Part shown: in pieces, positions 60,773 to 64,000 of the stretch
How positions within the stretch are numbered: position 1 is the stretch's first letter
Layout: each line of letters starts with the position of its first letter
DNA from: Cristatella mucedo
Lineage: Eukaryota; Bryozoa; Phylactolaemata; Cristatellidae
Assembly (NCBI GenBank): GCA_009760855.2
Contig: WPIO01000006.1
Span: 1,651,501-1,715,500, forward strand
Direction: 5' to 3'
Length of the DNA stretch: 64,000 bases
Position numbers and translations under genes: made by a program
The notes under the pieces: model-generated
Database searches by the model: none
The model's input: the letters and a program-made list of their open reading frames with translations, nothing else
What the model was told of the DNA's origin: nothing

Positions 60773-61443
60773 GCGAGCGCACGCGAATTGCTCAACCGGC
60801 TCGGACACTTTCTCACTCTCTCCCTCATTCATAGATAATGTGAATGGTATGAAGGGCGGTGCATGGAGAACTTGCCATCTTACTATCTATATCGCGGATT
60901 TATATACGTGAAGCAGCATTTTCCTGGGCGCTATGACCAGGAGCCTGCGGCCACTGAGCACTTTCCTCTAAGGAAACGCAAAATACGCGCCGCAGTCGCA
61001 GGCAATGTGCGGCCGTACGTCGCGGTGCACTTACTCAATCTGTGCCGCGACAGCGGCGACAATGGCACGATATCGTAGCGCACCACCTGGTGCTGCGCCA
61101 CCTGCAAGCACGTCACGTCTTTTCAGCGCGCTGGCGAACGCCGCGGCCGCTAAAGCCACTTGAAGCTAAAATGCTTGGATAGCGTAGGATGCCGCATGGG
61201 TGACATGCTGGGCTACGCGTAGACGTCATGGACGGTGCATAAACGGGTAAATGAGCATGAAAAATTGAGCAAAGTCACGTCAGTGGCGAATTTAAGCGTG
61301 CCGCTCCGTGTCGGCCACGCCGGTTCACGCGGCGTAGGGCACGCAACGAATGAAACACCTACCGCTCGAAACTGCCGTCGCACACAGTAGCAGATAAAAC
61401 TCCAGATTTTATAAGCAAAGGCCACGAAACCTTCGACTCCCAT
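46001..61443 (-). CDS. CTDNEP1: CTD nuclear envelope phosphatase 1 (Dullard) orthologue, 6 coding exons
   Basis: Protein serine/threonine phosphatase of the nuclear envelope/ER; with NEP1R1 it activates lipin and controls membrane biogenesis and BMP signalling (known for the family). Exons in transcript order: 61363-61443, 61035-61101, 57449-57567, 56674-56862, 49647-49758, 46001-46149; total 717 nt, 238 aa (human 244). All phases agree and all introns are GT-AG. Exon 1 encodes a hydrophobic segment ([16 protein letters not shown], near 6-21), the ER/nuclear-membrane anchor. Exon 2 encodes [17 protein letters not shown]. Exon 3 has the catalytic [17 protein letters not shown] (DxDxT at 60-64). 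Exon 4 has [13 protein letters not shown] (Lys103) and VVFTAS (Thr124). Exon 5 has [10 protein letters not shown] (Asp179, Asn180). Exon 6 has [12 protein letters not shown] and LDALRF, and ends HRYRLLT instead of the usual HRLW. The ATG at 61443 has G at -3 and +4. Confidence 0.95.
46715..47790 (+). mobile_element. LINE family A, best preserved copy, in CTDNEP1 intron 5
   Basis: A frame of about 320 codons (46750-47721) follows HFYADD (46728-46745). It contains [75 protein letters not shown] and a C-terminal end shared with the other copies. This is the RT thumb and C-terminal extension of a CR1/L2-like element. It is 5'-truncated just before YADD. The 3' tail is ACATTACATTACATTACATC at 47768-47787. 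It is inserted antisense to CTDNEP1. The long intact frame suggests recent insertion. Confidence 0.92.
48495..48655 (-). mobile_element. tRNA-derived SINE in CTDNEP1 intron 5
   Basis: On plus: ACAGCCTCTTTTTGTATAGC, GGATTCGAACCCATGACCTC (reverse complement of the B box) and the head CACCTTACCTTGTGTGCCAG. Confidence 0.83.
49647..49758 (-). CDS. CTDNEP1: CTDNEP1 exon 5: HAD motif IV
   Basis: Starts [13 protein letters not shown], aligning with human HCTLELGSYIKDL, and continues to [14 protein letters not shown] with the motif IV Asp-Asn pair. The acceptor is CGTTTTCAG and the donor is GTATGT, phase 1 out. The flanking introns are large (6.9 and 3.5 kb). Confidence 0.94.
50069..50253 (+). mobile_element. 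SPIN-like non-autonomous hAT element, copy 2
   Basis: A 185-bp element: start CAGCGGTTCTCAAACTG, interior CGAACGACCCTCTCACAGGG, TTTATGGTTGGGGTCGCCAC and AACTGTATTAAAGGGTTGCG, end GGAAGGTTGGGAGTCACTG. The flanks ATGTAAGG and ATGTAAGT form an 8-bp duplication with one mismatch. It is closely similar to copy 1 at 39803-39988 and lies in CTDNEP1 intron 4. Confidence 0.86.
50395..50520 (+). mobile_element. LINE family B 3' tail
   Basis: GCTTCCTCTGCAGCAAATTT, AAAGTGCCTAGAAAGAGATT, TTCTCTGGGGGTGC and a short TTATTATT end. It is tail-to-tail with the next, minus-strand copy. Confidence 0.75.
50545..51420 (-). mobile_element. LINE family B copy in CTDNEP1 intron 4
   Basis: The minus strand carries [20 protein letters not shown] (50809-50994) and other parts of the C-terminal RT extension, with an (ATT)n start at its 3' end. 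Many stops. A second, overlapping-content segment at 51219-51413 suggests a rearranged or doubled copy. Confidence 0.72.
51420..54240. other. CTDNEP1: CTDNEP1 intron 4, long stretch with nothing recognised
   Basis: About 2.8 kb with no exon of known type, no RT motif and no SINE B box that I could recognise. It includes a CA/TG-rich patch near 53490-53560. Confidence 0.5.
54240..54515 (-). mobile_element. LINE family C 3' part, left of a nested insertion
   Basis: GCCAGCATGCTAAAGCAAAC, ACGCAAAGCAAACCCGA and CACAGGGAAAGCTGACCG match the family C copy at 31300-31490. The matching upstream part continues on the other side of the family B insertion. Confidence 0.68.
54516..55345 (-). mobile_element. 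LINE family B copy nested inside a family C element
   Basis: Begins on plus with (AAT)n at 54516-54543 and the reversed B tail GCACTTGATAAAGTGCCCTC, then the C-terminal RT frames [20 protein letters not shown] and [17 protein letters not shown] (54776-55000) and [10 protein letters not shown] (54811-55230). It ends near AGCTGATGTGGTCGTATAAC. It is 5'-truncated. Confidence 0.83.
55346..55715 (-). mobile_element. LINE family C, right of the nested insertion
   Basis: AAACTGAAGGCTCGATTACC, ATCTTGAAATCGATTGGGTG and GTGAAGCTCACACAGAAGTG match the family C copy at 31540-31760 (AGCTGAAGGCTCGATCACC and so on). It continues the element interrupted at 54516. Confidence 0.7.
55738..55813 (+). repeat. 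Perfect 38-bp tandem duplication
   Basis: The unit starting TGACTGACTGCCATACTCTT and ending GCAGACCCTCAT occurs at 55738-55775 and again at 55776-55813 with no mismatch. Confidence 0.92.
56674..56862 (-). CDS. CTDNEP1: CTDNEP1 exon 4: HAD motifs II and cap region
   Basis: Encodes [20 protein letters not shown], then [17 protein letters not shown] and RRFYRQ. The FTAS Thr is motif II of the HAD fold. The acceptor is TTTGGTAG and the donor is GTACGA. Exact multiple of three, phase 0 on both sides. Confidence 0.96.
57069..57178 (+). repeat. (GA)n tract in CTDNEP1 intron 3
   Basis: About 110 bp of nearly pure GA on plus, so CT in the CTDNEP1 transcript. It lies about 200 nt upstream of the exon 4 acceptor. 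Confidence 0.95.
57449..57567 (-). CDS. CTDNEP1: CTDNEP1 exon 3: catalytic DLDET exon
   Basis: Encodes [18 protein letters not shown] and [10 protein letters not shown]. Asp60 should be the phosphorylated nucleophile and Asp62 the general acid. The acceptor ends CACGCAG and the donor is GTAAAC, phase 1 in and phase 0 out. Confidence 0.96.
58077..58745 (-). mobile_element. LINE family B copy in CTDNEP1 intron 2
   Basis: (AAT)n at 58077-58097, then a reversed B tail and a decayed C-terminal RT extension, ending near GGTGTAGCTGATGTGGTCGT. No open frame of useful length. Confidence 0.72.
58805..59335 (-). mobile_element. LINE family B copy with internal deletion
   Basis: The minus strand encodes [59 protein letters not shown] and [17 protein letters not shown] (58846-59316). 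It then jumps directly to the 3' tail (ATT)n. The roughly 700 nt that normally lie between these parts are missing. The RT catalytic YADD is intact. Confidence 0.85.
59336..59845 (-). mobile_element. LINE RT fragment in CTDNEP1 intron 2
   Basis: The minus strand carries [20 protein letters not shown] and VISKHNIGF (59468-59674), an RT segment just before YADD, related to but diverged from family B. It could be the upstream part of the family B/C group. Confidence 0.65.
59905..60070 (+). repeat. Alternating GT/GC tract with Z-DNA potential
   Basis: About 165 bp of mostly alternating purine-pyrimidine sequence (GTGCGTGCGCGCGCATGCGC and similar), in CTDNEP1 intron 2. Confidence 0.88.
60248..60545 (-). 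mobile_element. LINE family B 3' end
   Basis: (AAT)n at 60248-60278, then GCGCCCACAGAGAACTCAAT, CTGTTTCTAGGCACTTAAAA and the non-coding region up to ATCCACTAAATGCTGTC. Strongly 5'-truncated. Confidence 0.78.
60721..60770 (+). repeat. (CA)n microsatellite
   Basis: About 50 bp of pure ACACAC in CTDNEP1 intron 2, about 260 bp downstream of exon 2 in the transcript. Confidence 0.95.
61035..61101 (-). CDS. CTDNEP1: CTDNEP1 exon 2
   Basis: Sixty-seven nt encoding [20 protein letters not shown] and RL, matching human QYQTVRYDILPLSPVSR. The acceptor is TTGCAG (minus strand) and the donor is a perfect GTAAGT after TTGA, phase 1. Confidence 0.93.
61363..61443 (-). CDS. CTDNEP1: CTDNEP1 exon 1: start and membrane anchor
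   Basis: ATG GGA GTC GAA on the minus strand at 61443. The frame stays open further upstream only as far as a GTG, so the ATG is the first usable start. The encoded [19 protein letters not shown] matches human GLRTFVAFAAKLWSFFIY. The exon ends RRQFRA before donor GTAGGT (phase 0). The protein is about six residues shorter at the N-terminus than human. Confidence 0.92.
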
Positions 61444-62290
61444 TACTTTAAAGTGTAGTAAATAGTCCACACCTGCGGTCCCTTGGAAGACCGAGCACCA
61501 TCAGGTTGATAGTCACGCTTGATTTATGCGGAGGGTGCCCCATGAACTTCTTCACTGCTTGGAGCTGCCATGTTTGAAACGGCATCCTCCACCGCCAGGA
61601 CTTCCTCCCCTGTGCTAGGAATACATTCAGCGGTACGTGACTAGAATTGATCGCTAAATTTTTTTGTGGTTTAATATTTATTTACAATTATGGGACTTTT
61701 TAATGTTTAAAGGTCTTTGCAGACGGTTACCTCGCGTCCTGTCTCGAAGGCTTTGATGAGCCTATCGCTTCGCCACGGCGACCCGCCCGGGCGCTGTAGG
61801 TCTGTTCCGGTCTCGGTGGCGGGCTTGTTAGGCACCGTGCGCCCCCCTGCCTAGCTAAGATTAAATAAAGCACGCACCGTAATAACCTGATCCGTCGAGG
61901 AAACGCATCTGTCTGCAATGGCGCTACGCGTCGAAAATTGTGACCCTGGGTTTCCACGGCGTTTAATCCTCGCGAGCGGCGGCAACTTGCGCCGGATTTC
62001 TTTCGCCACGGACATTAGTCAAACCACCGGAACAGTAGTATAGTATTTAAGTAGCCGGGCAAGCACGTCCATGCCTTTATTCTTAAGCAAAACCCTGTCG
62101 TAAAAGCGTCGTGCCAATTTTGTGACGTCTGGATTGGCCTAGGGTCGGAACTTTTGTTCGGTATAATGCAATTTTTCTGACCCTGTCTTGTATTATACGG
62201 TATACATACATGTATGATGCACATTGTTCGACACGATCGCTAAAATCCTTGAAAAAACTCAATCGCTCGCACTGCGGTACGACTATTTCT
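61444..62290. other. CTDNEP1: CTDNEP1 upstream region
   Basis: Expected 5' UTR and promoter. On the minus strand CAAACATGGCAGCTCC (near 61564-61579) resembles a YY1 core (AACATGGC) in the CTDNEP1 sense direction. No TATA box was seen. The part from 61620 to 61720 is AT-rich. Confidence 0.35.
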
Positions 62291-63190
62291 CATGAAATGC
62301 GCCGATGGTTTTTTTCCAATCTACACGTCCTGGCGCTTGAGCACCGGGACGTTCGTCGGCTCGTCCGGAAACAGGTCGAAGGCCTTCGTCGAAGTGCACG
62401 CAAGTCCACGCCGACCTCAATTCGATTGAGCCAGGATGCGTCCTCCTCGTCTGGCGTAGTTTGATTGCCGCATCGCCGACCGGCCCCGTCGACGTCGTGG
62501 CCCTCCCTCTTTGCCGAGGCGCGACGGCGGCCGCTCGGCGAACAGTGTCGGCGGCCGGCGCGGGTGTTGCTCGACGGCCGCTCTCGAGCCGAGCTGCCGC
62601 AGCCGTTGAAGACGACGGCCGTCTCGACGACCTCGACCGCGCTCGCACCGAGCCCGACGCACTGTCGGCCGACTGTGCACGTGCGCTAGCCGAATTTGCG
62701 GTTGCGCTCGCCTTGGTTCGGTGTTCCTGCCGTGCGGACCGCTGCGAGCGGCCCCCTCAGGTCCGCGGCGAAGCATGTCCGCCGGACGCCATCGACCGCA
62801 TGAGATCCGGCTTCGTGTCCGGGTCTTAGTTGAAAGTCGCCGCCGTCGTCGTCTCCGCCGCCGTTCTCGCGCCGGCGATGCACGCACGCGCTCTTGCTGG
62901 CGGCGACCATCTTCCGGAGCAGCTCGCCGTCGGCGTCGTCGTCGGTGGCGGCGGCGATGCGCTGCCGATGCAGCCATCGACGCACTCGACGGCGGCCTCG
63001 CGTTTCGAGGCGAAAGACTCCCGTGCCCAGCGCTCGACGTAGCGCGCTCGTCGAGCTTGCGTTATGTTTAGAACGTTTCGTCTGCCCGCGCGGTCTGCTC
63101 GAACAGCGTGTCCGTGGCGAACGGGCGCCAGGGGCGTTAGCCGGGCAGCAGGTGGTTTGGACCGGCTCTCGAGCAGGTCCACATTCCTGT
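62290..63190. other. GC-rich block with long open frames, gene unassigned
   Basis: Very GC-rich and open in several frames on both strands. One minus frame ends KAFDLFPDEPTNVPVLKRQD and V then stop near 62329, another contains PDEEDASWLNRIEVGVDL, and a third has ATDTLFEQTARADETF. On plus, VEDDGRLDDLDRARTEPDAL is open. None can be joined into a gene with splice sites I trust, and none is recognised. It may be exons or a CpG-rich start region of the next gene. Confidence 0.35.
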
Positions 63191-63192
63191 CT

Positions 63193-63330
63193 AGCTGGCT
63201 CGGTCCAGCGGTTAAGGTGCTCGCCCCGATCATGGTCTTGCCGAGGTCGTGGGCTCGAGCCCCACGGCATAGCGAGTGAATGAAGATTAAGTTCTCTTAT
63301 GGCGCAATACAAATGAATTGCATATTTTTT
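63193..63330 (+). mobile_element. tRNA-derived SINE with LINE-like 3' tail
   Basis: Head GCGGTTAAGGTGCTCGCCCC with B box GTGGGCTCGAGCCCC, followed by GATTAAGTTCTCTTATGGCG and CAATACAAATG, the same type of tail as LINE family B, then an AT-rich end. Confidence 0.7.
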
Positions 63331-63359
63331 TATATATTTTGACGATTTTAGCTCTGTGC

Positions 63360-63460
63360 AGGCCAAACGCGTCCTTGATGCTCGCCGTCTGCTTGAGCGT
63401 CAGGAGGCGGAACCTGATGGCCAGGAAGCAGCCGTACAGGAACTGCTAACGAGTTTAATG
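63360..63460. other. Exon-like segment of uncertain strand
   Basis: On plus, the acceptor-like ATTTTAGCTCTGTGCAG ends at 63361 and is followed by the open frame AKRVLDARRLLERQEAEPDG. On minus, the same bases read FLYGCFLAIRFRLLTLKQTA, a membrane-like stretch after an AG, but no donor follows. I cannot choose. The rest, to 64000, is AT-rich with nothing recognised. Confidence 0.3.
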
Positions 63461-64000
63461 ATGCCATTTCTATGTCAACTTTCTGATATTTCTGCGTCTA
63501 CCGTGGTTTCTTCTTCGCTAAGCTCTTAAAGATGGTTCATTTTGATACGCAAACCACACTCTAATTGAATATAAAGTCTTCGTAGATAAAACGTGATAAT
63601 CAGGAAATTTAGATTCGTATGCCATCAAGGCACCTGAACTGAAATAAATAGCTTTCCCAATATTTGAATTTTGCAACCCGTTATAGTAAATCTTCAAGTT
63701 CTCCATCTAATTGCGATGCACCACAATCGTGCTGGTAAAACCTACAGAGGCAATGCTTCTGAATAAGTTTTAGTATTCGCTGTACATCTAGCAACGTTTG
63801 TGATTGCAGGATATAAAGTGGAAAAGTTTGCATCCGTTGTAAAAGCGTCAGCTATAAATCCTTAAGTCTGATTAATCTTTGATTGACTAGACAGGTAAAT
63901 ACTCTAGGTGGAAGAGTGATTCGTTCTTTCAACGTTGAAGTATCAGCACCGATTTGTAATTTGTCAGTGCTTCCACTCTGCCTAATATCGTTATATAGTC

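Overview
This window comes from an animal nuclear genome. Its genes are split into many small exons with GT-AG introns. Long CT, CA and GT microsatellites are common, LINE debris is abundant, and tRNA-derived SINEs and hAT-like miniature transposons are present. The exons are GC-rich and the introns are closer to AT/GC balance. The species cannot be named from sequence alone. CR1/L2-like LINEs, the tRNA-SINE and the gene pair fit an invertebrate metazoan with motile cilia.

Two protein genes can be built from start to stop, and they converge. (1) Plus strand, 7539-43175: an adenylate kinase 9 (AK9) orthologue in 32 coding exons. Every exon junction I assigned keeps phase, giving 6036 nt (2011 residues plus stop). 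It carries four P-loop kinase domains and five copies of a CPV...Y...NP..Y module. (2) Minus strand, 61443-46001: a CTDNEP1 (Dullard, nuclear envelope phosphatase 1) orthologue in 6 coding exons, 717 nt (238 residues). It has an N-terminal membrane segment and a complete HAD-phosphatase core with the DLDET motif. I know the exon models by comparing translations with remembered human proteins; no alignment was run.

Layout. 1-5.7 kb is decayed LINE sequence: two copies of family A on the minus strand with a family B copy between them. 5.7-7.5 kb is AK9 upstream sequence with a candidate YY1 site. 7.5-43.2 kb is AK9, whose introns hold family A, B and C LINE fragments, SINEs, an expanded CT tract of about 660 bp and one SPIN-like hAT element. 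43.2-46.0 kb is the intergenic gap between the converging 3' ends. 46.0-61.4 kb is CTDNEP1, whose introns hold a family A LINE, many family B copies, a nested LINE insertion, a second SPIN-like element, a GA tract and a Z-DNA-prone GT/GC stretch. 61.4-64.0 kb is CTDNEP1 upstream sequence followed by a GC-rich block with long open frames that I could not assign.

The two genes are not an operon and have no obvious joint pathway. AK9 interconverts nucleoside mono-, di- and triphosphates and is linked in vertebrates to motile cilia and sperm. CTDNEP1 dephosphorylates lipin at the nuclear envelope/ER. The most notable observations are the two SPIN-like elements with 8-bp target duplications (a candidate horizontal transfer), the repeated CPV module in AK9, unusual AK9 splice donors (one candidate GC donor and four GTTCG donors), and LINE and SINE families that share 3' tails.
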